This document shows, in pieces, positions 11,599 through 22,402 of a DNA stretch of 64,000 nucleotides; within the stretch, counting starts at the first letter, position 1; each line of letters opens with the position of its first letter. The notes beneath the pieces are model-generated. The model was not told the origin of the DNA, searched no databases, and worked only from the letters and a program-made list of their open reading frames with translations. The stretch is taken from the NCBI GenBank assembly GCA_030848705.1, contig CM061235.1, positions 137,337,228-137,401,227 on the forward strand, in the 5' to 3' direction. The stretch comes from Heracleum sosnowskyi. Its lineage: Eukaryota > Streptophyta > Magnoliopsida > Apiales > Apiaceae. A program made the translations under genes and the position numbers.

Positions 11599-12859
11599 GC
11601 CAAGACTTGATAGGCTGGGTCAGGATGAGTAAATGTCTCAGCATTCAGGTTGACTTGTTCCAACGCATTTTGGTATTCAAGTTGGTACAGTCGTTCCCTG
11701 TCTGCATCACTGACATCCATTGACTCACTTGCAATGGCTGAGTCTTCCATCCTTATCTCTCCTGTACCTGCTTTTCTCTCATTTTCTCTCTTTTCTTGCA
11801 TCAGGGGCTCCCCCTGGCTCACACCTCTCACACCCTCACCTTCACCTACTAAGGTGGAACTCTCAGTGCTCACTTTTACCAGACTGGAAGAAATAGTCTG
11901 TCTCTCTTGCTCTTCCTCTCCTTTTGCCTGGTTGCAAACCAGCCTCTCACTCTCAGTTGCTTCACTCCCTTCCCTCAATCCTAGAAGTGTTTTAACTACT
12001 GCTAACTCATCCACACTTGAAGTAAAAATACTTGGAGTTTGAAGTGCAAGTGTGGAAGGAGTATCCGTAGAGGCAGTAGAAATGGATGTCAACGGATAGC
12101 TGATTTGGGGCATATCCGTAGACGGACAAACACTTGTCAACGGATGAGAGATATCCGTAGATGAAGGAAATGATGTAGCTCTCGAAATGGAGACTAAGGC
12201 GGAATCTGTGAAGATTGATTTGAGATTTGAAGCCACAGATTTAGCCAGAGTCTGAGAAATGATAGATTGGTGATCCAACAAATCATCAATAAGATGATGA
12301 TCACCAATTTCAGAGTGGGGCTTCTCCAAGAAGGTTAAAGATGGAGAATCAGGAAGTGATGTGTGAATCATATCCACATCCAGAGAGAGAGTGGGTGAGC
12401 TTGGTGATTCTGTTTCAGTTTGAATGATTAGAGAAGAGGGCTGTGACTCCACATTTACTGGAGCCACATCAAACTGAATTTGAGATGGTTTAGACCTTTT
12501 TTTCCTTGAATAGGCCATGGTTGTATCTGTGGGGCTGCTTGTGTCCCTATCCCTCTTGTTCTGTGTCCCTGGTTGGGGACTCTCTTCAATAGTAACATCC
12601 TTTTGGGAGGATGCCACTAGGGATGTGATATTTTCCTTTTCAACCACTGCATCTTTTTGGGAAGACACATGGTGGCTAGGCCGGGACACACTTATCTCAC
12701 CCTCCTTGTTCTTGGGTTTCTTTGATGTTCACCCCTTCCCACACCTCTTACTACCTCCTTCACACTCCCCTCAAGGGTTTGGGTAGTTTTTGCAACAGAT
12801 GCCTTTTGAGAAGCACCCGAGGTTTGCTTTCTAGATTTTGATTTGGGAAGAATGGTGGT
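11599..12859 (-). pseudogene. 5' part of the broken ORF3 of element B
   Basis: An open minus-strand frame of about 360 codons (up to ~12705) is rich in Ser, Thr, Pro and Glu, without a recognisable domain. Its best-defined segment is a basic, Ser/Lys-rich patch (YSRKKRSKPSQ). A stop lies just upstream (near 12710), so the region to 12859 is in another frame and the real start is lost. ATCCGTAGA/CAACGGAT motifs like those of element B's LTR recur at 12060-12165. The Tekay LTR begins at 12860, and the continuation of B is not found anywhere to the right. Confidence 0.6.
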
Positions 12860-15800
12860 TGTAAGATCCGGGAAAATTACGTGTTAATATTTGATGTGAA
12901 ATAAAATTTTATTTTCATATCTGAAATTTTAAAATATTGTATTTGGTTAAATGTGTCAAGTTATTCGTTAAATGATCGAATATGTGACATTGAGATGCTA
13001 TGTGAATATTTGTGATGATTGGAAATTCATTTTAAGAGAATGTGATTTTTATTTTATTTTATTTTAATTATCGAAAAGGAAATTTAGATCATTCCCTAAT
13101 TATTCGGGAAATTGGTATATTGTTCGTACCAATATTTCATTCGTTAAAGTGGGAAATATTCGGGAATATTCGTGATAGAGGTATTTTAGTTCGTTTATCT
13201 ATTATTAAACGATTCTTGTAGTTATCCATATATTCTGGATAATTATCGTCTCGTAAAACGTGTATTCTATTTATTCATATTAAAACGATCCAACGGATCG
13301 TTATCGATCCAAAAATGTTGTTTCGGGTATTATTTTCCGTTTAATATAAAAAGGAGTATCGTGCATTATTTTGCGTATAATCAAGTTTATTTATCGTTAA
13401 ATATCTAAAAATCTCTGAATCGTGTTCTTCGTGTTCTTGAGAATCAAACCAACTTTCGAAGGCGTTATCAGAATCCGATTTCGACGCTCTAGTAGTCGAA
13501 TCGAAGCTCTCAACATCCTCTACTTAAATCCATCATCAAAATTCGTGTGGGTATGAATTTCGAATTTCTTGAATTTAAATTATTTCGTATTTTTAATTAA
13601 ATTTGGGGGAATTCTTAAATTGATTGTTCTTGTAAATTGATAGCATGGTTGTGATTGTGATGTGATTTAGAGCATTCTGATGATTTTTATGTAAATTTTG
13701 GATTGTTTATTCGAGCAAATCAAAATTTTAGAAAGTTGCCGGAATTGTTTTGGTTTAATCGGAGTTTAAGTTTGGTTAGTCGAAGCTTGATTGTGGTTGC
13801 ACCATTGAATAGATCGTAGAGTAAGGAATTGATACATGTAAACAATTGTCGAGTTGGGTTGTGTTTTGGCCGGTCGGAAAATGGTCCGCCGCCGTCGCCG
13901 CCGGTGTTCTTCTTCGAATTCATGATTGTTATTGCGTTTCTTTGACTTGAATTGGTTGGGTATTGATGTTGTTTGTAAACCCGTGCTTTCTCAACCAAAA
14001 ATCGTGTGTGTTGGTGTGTTTTTGGTTACCGGAAACTGGGGAAGGTGGCCGGAACCACCACCGGATTCCGGTGGTGTTCTTGGCGACCCACCCATTTCTC
14101 GGCGACCCGTTTTAAGACCCAACCCGACCCGGTTTTGATTCCCCAAACCCTAATTCCTTTTCTGAAAAGTGTTTTTGGAGTTTTATTTTCAGAATAAATC
14201 AAAAATAGTTTAAAAATTCTAAAAATCATATTTTTAATTTAAGAATTTATTTTATTATTCAGAAAATTTTATAAATTTTAATTGATTAAATTTAATTATT
14301 TTAATTATTTTTGATTAATAATTAATTAATTTAATAATCAGTTAATTCTATTAAATAATTATTAATTAAATCTAATTAATTTAAATTAGATTTAATTATT
14401 TTCTTGGCTTGGTTTTATTCATACAAATTTGTTTAAATGTTTGGAATTAGTCAATTAATTTTATATTAATTGATTAAATTGTTTTTAAATCTTTATATTG
14501 GGATAAATGATCCGATTTTGATCTAAAAATATTTTGAGGATTAATTCCTTTGAAACGAGAGTCGAATATTTTTCTAAAATTATTTCTTGGACGTTACGAG
14601 ACTTATGAGATTTATTTATCACAATTAAATGACAATGTGTGTTACGTGAAATATGTGAATTATTTGTTTATTGAGTCGTAAATACAAATAAATGATTGGA
14701 GACTTGTTTAAATATTTTGGTCGTGTCTAATATTATCACGAGGGGTAGTTAGAATAGAAATTTGTCAGTATTGTTAAAAAAATGAGATTTACGAGACCGT
14801 TGACTTAGAGGTTGACTTGGATGTTGAGTTTTATAGTATAGAGATTTTCGACGAACGTGATACGTGGGTTATTTATTTAGTTAATCGTGATTATTCTATC
14901 TATTGAATATGGTTATCTATGCAACAGAGGCTATTGGACGAGACGTGTCAGATTATCGAAGTATGTTAAATGAAAGACGTCGGGGAAGGATGAAGTATTG
15001 TTTACGATTGATTGAGTTAATTGTGAGGCGATTTAACACCAAGGGAACGTCAACACTCATAAGGGGACATTTAATTTACAAGTATTTTATTCCAACGGAT
15101 ATATCGGTAAGACTAGTAAGTGCGTCAGAGTTAAGTTACAATCGTTTATGGAATGTGAGAATCATACGTTGAAGACTAAAGTATCGTCTCATGTTTGACT
15201 ATCGAGGCAGACACGTGGATTCAAAATCGTAAGGATCAGATTCATGGTATTCACAAGAGCGTTAAATCAAAGAAGGACGGAAATAGAGAATCGTGCTATA
15301 AGACAGAATAAGGAGGGAATCGTATTATATCAGCCTTACAAAATAGCTAAGGACCAGAGGCAAGTGTCTATTCCTTTCACATATTATTGAGTGATATTAT
15401 CTTGAATTATTAATATGCAAGTTGTATACTCTTCATTTAATTTTCAAATGTTGATTCATTTGCATTGAATTGCAAGTATTTTATTTAATCTCGTAAATTG
15501 ACGAGTATTCTTTTATACCTTTTAAGTTTAGATTTATATTTCCATGTTGATTGGAAAAATATAATTATTGTATTGAAACGATTTAAAAGATAGTTATGGG
15601 CCTTATACTAAGGCTTTCTTTCAAAAATCTTGATTTAAAAATATTAGGTTGGAATGTTGCCAACCCTAGATGAGTGGGAACTTGTGAACCCGATGAGGGT
15701 AAAAATGTTATTTTAAATTCTGAAGTTGTGGTACTTGTTCTACAAGTATTCTATTTTTCCATCTTGCATCTATGCAAGTATTATTATCATTTCTTGTTGA

Positions 15801-17543
15801 TGCGATTATCTGATTCAGTCCCTGATTCGAACTCATAATGCTTGTTTCATATCAGACTTAACTTTGTTGAGCATGTTAGTGTTTATTCTTCATTATCACC
15901 CCAATTGTTGTGTCGATTTCGTCGACACTTATTGTTATTATTTATTCTCCACTATCACCCCAATTGTTGCATCGATCTCGTCGATGTTTATTATATTGTC
16001 ACTTTTCTTGTGCACCTCCCACTATTGTGTCGATCTCGTCGATACTAGATTGTATTGTTATTCTTTATTGATTCTTCATAGTTGAGTTGTTTCCTGGAAT
16101 GTGAGTTTTCCTGTGATTGTTGTATTAAGGTTGTCGATTCTTCCGACGCCTGATTGTCGTAACAAGTTTGTCGATTGTACCGACACCTGGCGTATATGAT
16201 ATAGAATTGGAATGTTTTTAAATGGACCAATAATGGTCGGAACAGATTCTTGGTCGGAATGAATTATGGCCAAGATGACCAGGGATCCTAGTTGTAGGAC
16301 TTTGCTGTGTGCATTGTCCGGGGTTAGTGCGTGACTGATCAGCAGCCTAACCTTGTGTTTTTAAAAGTAAAATAGAAGTCCAATTCTAATTCATATATTG
16401 AACTCGAATTGTCTAGTAGCCACTTCCTTATGGCATTTGATTATTGTCGGAATTATCAGAACATATTCTATTCTTATCAGAAATTATATCTATTACCACT
16501 ATCGTTGGTTCGTTGATTAATAAGAAGGGGTTTCAAGCCTGCTGAAACCACTTATTCGTAGTATAATGGATTTCAATTAATCAAAATCCACTTCCTCGAT
16601 TCCATTGGCAGTTGTGAGATATCTACCTTGATGAGTTTTATTCATACCGCATATTCAGTCAGTACCATATTGATGTCGTAAAGTATGTTCTTTCTTCCAT
16701 GGCCGAGCGCGTTGGCTCATTCCTACTCTTTTATTATTCTACTCTTCAGAGTTGTTGGTTTCAGAAGATGTTGTGAATGAAACGGTTATCTTCCAAAACA
16801 GTAATTTTGTATAAACTATGGTTTCCAAAACGTATGAGTGTATAATTATTTCATATTCCTACATACTATTGTAGTTATTGTGGTTCGGGTAACCGTGGCG
16901 ACCAATATAAATTCCTTCGTGTTTTAAACTATTCAGTTGCTAGAAGCTGAATGAGAAATTGTGGCAAATTACCAAACTTAATATAAAAGTTTTAGAGATT
17001 ACAAATGTTTAAACCAAAGGCTTGTTTATTTGAAAATCCAAAGCTTATTTTGAAACTTTTCCTATTATACTTGATAATGCACCTGCTGAGCAATTCTTTC
17101 GCTCATATTTGCTTTCTTTATATTTTTAGCCTTTCAGTAAGAAGGCATATTGGCGGGAGTTATCCGCGTAGCTGGGCAGAGAAGGAAGAAGATGTTAGTG
17201 TAAAGACGTTATGATACAGAGTATTTGGAACTAGTGAAAGGTTGTTGTATATAGTGAATTTTTTATTAAATACTATGTTGTATAAGATTAGATTTGCCTG
17301 GTATACTTCTTGTCGAAGTTATACTAGTGTTATAGGATTTATGTAAAGAGAATGGTTGTAAAGAAGAAAATTTTGTGTAATAGAATTTTGGATTCTTGTT
17401 TCTAGCACTATAACCTTTAAAGATTTTTGGTAGAGTTGGGGTCGTAGATGTATATTGTATTGGTTTAATATTGAACATGTTGTTTTAATTGAGGATGAAG
17501 TGTGACGACCAAATCCTTTGACCCCGGATTTGGGGGCGTTACA
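12860..17543 (+). mobile_element. 5' LTR of a Tekay-like (chromovirus) Gypsy element
   Basis: A 4684-bp LTR begins TGTAAGATCCGGG and ends GGGGGCGTTACA. Its copy is at 20528-20997 plus 34632-38130. The PBS follows three bases later. The length, the TGTAAGATCC start and the integrase and chromodomain remains downstream fit the Tekay/Del lineage. Small frames inside, for example 13926-14197 and 14903-15172, appear in both LTR copies and are not genes. Sequence around 15890-16190 repeats TGTCGATYTCGTCGA-like units. Confidence 0.85.
15897..16190 (+). repeat. TCGAT-rich short repeats inside the Tekay LTR
   Basis: Five spaced copies of a TGTCGAT..CGTCGA/CCGAC-type motif occur. The first three are embedded in ~70-bp units that share CACCCCAATTGTTG or CTCCCACTATTG. 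The same array is present in the second LTR at about 37240-37530. A role as an LTR promoter element is possible but not shown. Confidence 0.5.
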
Positions 17544-17546
17544 GGT

Positions 17547-17558
17547 TGGTATCAGAGC
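17547..17558 (+). other. Primer binding site (initiator tRNA-Met type), Tekay element
   Basis: TGGTATCAGAGC lies three bases after the LTR end and is a perfect match to the plant initiator tRNA-Met complement. Confidence 0.9.
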
Positions 17559-19867
17559 AGGGTTATAGTAAAACTAGAAACGAGAGTGCGTATGAGTGTA
17601 TATAGTTATATAAGGAACGTCAGAGCTCATTTAGAGTTCGTGTTGGACTATTGGATATAGTACAAATGAGTGAGTTAAGATAAGGGTATTCGATTAAGAT
17701 GATTATGCTAAGATGAATAGAACTTCTTACGATTGAAGATGTCTACGGCGGAATCTTCAAGGACTATTACGAGTCGACGACAACGTACGATATTGATAAC
17801 TTTATGACGTGGAAAAGAAGGGTTTAGAATCGAATAACGAGCTATCGAAGGAGTCGACAGAGGAGGCATATGTGGAGACCTTGGTAATACCTTTCCATCC
17901 TAATGAAATATTCGACATTCCTTTAAGCGAAACTTGTGTTGGTGAATATATACCACATTTTGACTTTGTATTTGATACTTTTGATCAATCATGTTTGCAA
18001 TTGCATCAGAGGTTGTTGTGATATCTATTTCAAATTTTGAGGCATGTTGAAAATGTGTTATTTAAATTTCAACTCTTTCATTCTTCAGGGGTGAATCCCT
18101 CTAATTGTAATGTAACACTTTTTGTTCGATACTTTCTTTTCTGGTTATTCCTATTTCCGGAAGTAACACCTTTGGGAATTTAATCAGTTCCAATCCAAGG
18201 TGTGTATATGAGATTTCTTATCGAAAGGCCTTGATTGTTACTTTGACTTTAAATTTCTTTCATATTTCTCTACTGCAACTGAGACAAACAACCCTATTTA
18301 TAGGGGACACAAGGACTATCTGTCTGTGTGATAGAAGTCTGGTGGGATGCCGTCACTTGTGTGTTGTGCAATACAAGAAGGCTAATTACCTTTAGTAATG
18401 TCTTAATTAAGACACGCAACATTGAGTTCATGTGATCGAATGGATCTCTCAGTGATTCTTTTATTCCCAATGATGTTTGATTTAGAATATGTAAATTTGA
18501 TAACCACAATTGTGGGACATTTGCTATGATGCAGAACCTTTTCACTTCAAAATATCATGAAATCTTGTTATCTCAAATAATCTGGAAGGTATGCCATCAG
18601 GGTGGAATGAGTTCACCTGGTCATAATTAACGAAGAATTTGCGACTAAATTACCACGAGCGAAAGCGGATCACGATGCGATTAGAATACTAGTAACATAT
18701 AACGGAGCCAGTTGTTCTCTCTCTATCGATTAACGTTACGCTGTGGAAGAGTGGATCAAATTTTTTTTGACAGAAACGACAATATTTGAAGATGAAATAA
18801 TATTTGAAGAAACAACGACGTGCTATGAAGCCTCAGTAACCATTTATGTTAGTTAGGTAATTCAAGAGTTGATTGGAAATTGGGAAAAATGTGTAATTGT
18901 GCTGATGTTATCCCAGGTTGTGGAAAATGGACATAATAGATTTTCGTCTCAATGAGAATAACTTCTAAATTCGATGTTAGGCTAATAATGGAGAATGATA
19001 TGATCTTTGAATGCTTCAGGATTACATGATATGGTTGCAAGTCTTTTGCTCACTATAGTTAAGGTAGATTTTACCAGTCAACGTGGATGTATAGAATGAG
19101 AATCAAGATGATGTCGATTTGATCAAGTTATTTGGGGAATGAGATGGTACCCTGGGAAAGGTGTCCTGAGTGTTACTGTGAATGTATCTTCTGAATTATT
19201 TGGGAAATCAGATGGAGATCAATTAAGTTCTTGGAACTAAGTAGAACATTTTTAAAGATATGAAGCTAAGTCATCGAGTTGTTAATGTGTATTTCTCACT
19301 TTTTTTATAATATGGAAAAGAGGATGAAGAGGCTTTAACAAGGATTTAAGGACAATGGACAAGGAAATGAGTGGTTGTTTTAAACTGAATATTTATTTTA
19401 CATTGGCACAGAAGTATGTGATCGTTGAAAGCAGTGTTAGCTATATTGGAGGTAGATAGAATTGACCAAAGAATATGAATGGCTGACATTATATGTAGTA
19501 AAGCGGGATTAGAGATGTAAATATCTTCAGTATAAGAATTGGAAATGATGGAGCTTTGAGGTTATAATAACAAGAGGTTAACCAGAAGAAATGACTGAAA
19601 TTAGGATTCAACCAGAATTGATCAAAGAGAAAGGGCTACCTTAAGGAAAGAATTATGGAAAAAGAAATGGATTCAATTACAGGAGGGAACGAGAAAGTAT
19701 AAGGGATAAGAAAGAAATGCAAGGATATATATAAGAGATGTAAAAGAATATGAATGTTGGTGATTATCTAAGTACTTGATATGTCAGAAAATGAAGACAG
19801 AATAACAAGAGATATAGTAGACGACTACAACTAAGAGATTCCTGAATGGAAGTGGAAATGTATTAAG

Positions 19868-20110
19868 ATAGACTTTGTAGTAGAATTGCCAAGGCCTAGA
19901 GCTAATCATGATACTATTTGGATTATTATTGACCGATTAACGAGAGATATTCATTGGATGAGTTGGTCCATCTCTATTTGAATGAGATAGAAGTACAACA
20001 TGGAATGCCAGGTTCAATTGTATTTGACAGAGATCCGCGACTTAATTTAAGAATTCAGACAGACGGTCAGAATGATGAGACCATCCAAATGACTAAAAGA
20101 CAGACTATGG
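19868..20110 (+). pseudogene. Ty3/Gypsy integrase core remnant
   Basis: Across small frame changes one reads KIDFVVELPRPRANHDTIW, IIIDRLTRDIHW, then VQHGMPGSIVFDRDPR and TDGQNDETIQ. These correspond to the conserved integrase blocks around the first catalytic Asp, the VDRLTKSAHF block, the second Asp block (SDRDPRF) and the HPQTDGQSERTIQ block ahead of the catalytic Glu. The codon for the Glu position reads Asp-Glu. Stops and frameshifts make it non-functional. Confidence 0.8.
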
Positions 20111-20344
20111 TTGTGCACTAAACTTTGAAGGTAATTGCAAGGATCATTTACCATTGATTAAATTCCCTTACAACAACAGTTACTATGACAATTTTGAAAT
20201 ACTGCCTTATGTCGATCTACTGCGTGTGGGGAAAGTTGCGTACGAATTTGTTTACCACTCCATATGTAGTGTATTTATAATGTATTTCACAGAATATGAA
20301 CCTACAGAGATTTAGGTGAATTTGTTCTATGTTGAGTAACCGAT

Positions 20345-20490
20345 TAAGATATTAAGTCGGTATGAGAAAGTGTTAAGTAATAAAACAGTCGAATTAGTAT
20401 GAGTTTGAGGAGAAATCCTAAGGTTGAAGAGTCAACCTAGAAATTTGAGAGTGAGATGTTGGAAAAGTATCCACATCTGTTTACATAAGC
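20345..20490 (+). pseudogene. Chromodomain-like C-terminal remnant
   Basis: The end of the decayed pol contains FESEMLEKYPHLF, which resembles the TWE.E.(E/D)M...YPHLF ending of chromoviral integrase chromodomains. It sits just before the polypurine tract, as expected for a Tekay/Del-type element. Confidence 0.6.
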
Positions 20491-20514
20491 TGATTCTGAG
20501 GACAGAATCCTTTT

Positions 20515-20527
20515 AAGGGGAGAAAGA
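20515..20527 (+). other. Polypurine tract of the Tekay element
   Basis: AAGGGGAGAAAGA lies immediately upstream of the 3' LTR start TGTAAG. It primes plus-strand synthesis in this class. Confidence 0.8.
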
Positions 20528-20997
20528 TGTAAGATCCGGGAAAATTACGTGTTAATACTTGATGTGAAATGAAATTTTATTTTCATATCTGAAATTATAA
20601 AATATTTTATCTGGTTAAATGTGTTAAGTTATTCGTTAAATGATCGAATATGTGACATTGAGATGCTATGTGAATATTTGTGATGATTGGAAATTCATTT
20701 TAAGAGAATGTTATTTTTATTTTGTTTTATTTTAATTATCGAAAAGGAAATTTAGATCATTCCCTAATTATTCGGGAAATTGGTATATTGTTCGTACCAA
20801 TATTTCATTCGTTAAAGTGGGAAATATTCGGAAATATTCGTGATAGAGGTATTTTGGTTCGTATATCTATTATTAAACGATTCTTGTAGTTATCCATAAA
20901 TTCTGGATAATTATCGTCTCGTAAAACGTGTATTCTATTTATTCATATTAAAACGATCCAACGGATCGTTATCGATCCAAAAATGTTGTTTGGGGTA
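20528..20997 (+). mobile_element. 3' LTR of the Tekay element, first segment
   Basis: It matches 12860-13329 with scattered differences and then stops at GGGTA (20993-20997), where Sirevirus C is inserted. It continues at 34632. Confidence 0.9.
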
Positions 20998-22352
20998 TGT
21001 TAGGCTCAAGACATGTCTGAATACCACTATTAACAAGCCTACACTATGTGAATATGTCACACTACATGACCTAGTGATTTCTATCACTGAGATATAGTAT
21101 AGGTCTCTAAATGTACTTGTCTTGTTCTCATGAACAATAGCTTTATCATGTATGCTCAGATCTATAATGAGCTTAGTAAAGTTTCTTGCATCTAGATTGT
21201 ATAGAGGCCATTGAATAATTGTCCTGGTAGAAGTTCAGTAATGTTCATGCAGCAGGATAGAAATGAATAAGGCCATGAAGAAATAAGTTGCAGAAATTTG
21301 TCTAAGGCATTATATAGCAAAGTCAGAAGAAATCTATGCCGTGAAGTCACCAATATCTATGTCGTGAAGTGCTACATCGCATAGTCCATTTTGGTCTATG
21401 TCGAGAAGTCCTCAAGACACATGTCGTGAAGTGTTGAAGTCAGCAAAGTCAAAGAAGCCTAGATCGTGAAGTCCTTAGAAGCCTTATGTCGCATAGTCAT
21501 CAAAATGACCTATGTCGCATAGTCGTCAAATGACTTATGTCGCATAGTCGTCAAATGACTCATGTCGCATAGTCATCAAATGACCTATGTCGCATAGTCG
21601 TCAAATGACTTAAGTCGCATAGTCGTCAAATGACTTATGTCGCATAGTCATCAAATGACCTATGTCGCAAAGTCTTCAAAGGCTATATCGCGTAGTCCTC
21701 ACAAGGGAGATCGCGAAGTCAGGAATGAAGTGGAGTTCACGATATCAACACTTAGCCGTTTATAACAAGACAATTCAAGGTACATAATCAAGAATCAAAA
21801 GAGACAAATACTGAAGCATTTGTTCTGGCAAGGTGGTCCAAAGAACAGATGGCAAATCTACAGCTAAACTTGGAGAGAAAGATAAGAGACAAGCAACTAC
21901 AGAAATGGGAAAGACTCCGAAAAGCAGGTGGTCCTTCCTGACACAGTTAACGTCTTATGGCAGGACAAGTTGGACTTTCAGCAAGGGGTAACTGTGTAAA
22001 AATATGTGTGTGCACTAGTTTGTATAGGGCTTATATATATCATGCACATCCTATTGTAAGCGGTAAGAGAGATACACATAGTTATTTGCTAAGCTCTTTT
22101 CTCTGTAAGCAAGCAAGTACAAACTGTTCTTGTTTAGAAGCCAGAAATTCGATTGTGAATTTCTTGGAAAGCTGTAGTATTTAATTTGCTTATACAAAGT
22201 AGATTAAAGTGATTGTGCGTGTTGTTTACTTTCTGCATATTACATAGCATAATCATATACAGTTTACATTTAGTTTCAATAAAGCAAAAATCCATCAAAC
22301 TATCCATTCACTCCCCCTCTGTCTAGTTTCTAGGTGATATTCATTCCTAACA
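20998..22352 (+). mobile_element. 5' LTR of element C
   Basis: The 1355-bp sequence begins TGTTAGGCTC and ends ATTCCTAACA. It contains a tandem array of a 25-bp unit at 21484-21680 and several related GTCGTGAAGTC units upstream (21340-21480). A TATATATA stretch at about 22031 followed by transcribed-looking sequence could be the LTR TATA box. Short frames such as 21957-22184 recur identically in the 3' LTR (34232-34459) and are not taken as genes. Confidence 0.95.
21484..21680 (+). repeat. 25-bp tandem array in LTR of element C
   Basis: Seven head-to-tail copies of TATGTCGCATAGTCGTCAAA plus TGACT, with period 25 and alternating CGTC/CATC variants, are followed by an eighth with CGCAAAGTC. 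The same number of units is in the 3' LTR (about 33760-33955). It probably lies in U3 and may be an enhancer-like array; this is inference. Confidence 0.9.
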
Positions 22353-22354
22353 AG

Positions 22355-22365
22355 TGGTATCAGAG
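22355..22365 (+). other. Primer binding site of element C
   Basis: TGGTATCAGAG lies two bases after the 5' LTR and matches the initiator tRNA-Met complement over 11 bases. Confidence 0.85.
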
Positions 22366-22402
22366 AATAGGCTGTTAACGTACAAACAGGAAAAGATCAA
22401 GA

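Larger units (their letters stand above)
17559..20514 (+). pseudogene. Decayed internal region of the Tekay element
   Basis: About 3 kb lies between PBS and PPT where an autonomous element would have 4-5 kb of gag-pol. No long frame survives. The longest, 17809-18021, is unrecognised. I could find no zinc knuckle, protease or reverse transcriptase motif by eye. Only the integrase core and a chromodomain-like tail are readable (separate entries). The element is deleted as well as mutated. Confidence 0.7.

Noticed and set aside
13926..14229. Overlapping frames with Pro/Arg-rich products in the Tekay LTR
   Set aside because: They occur again in the second LTR (35234-35537) with frame differences, overlap on both strands and show no domain; they are LTR sequence.
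21484..21680. CRISPR-like regular 25-bp repeats
   Set aside because: Units are contiguous tandem copies without unique spacers, in a eukaryotic LTR.
21957..22184. 75-codon frame that is nearly identical at 34232-34459
   Set aside because: Conserved only because the two LTRs are copies; no start context or domain.
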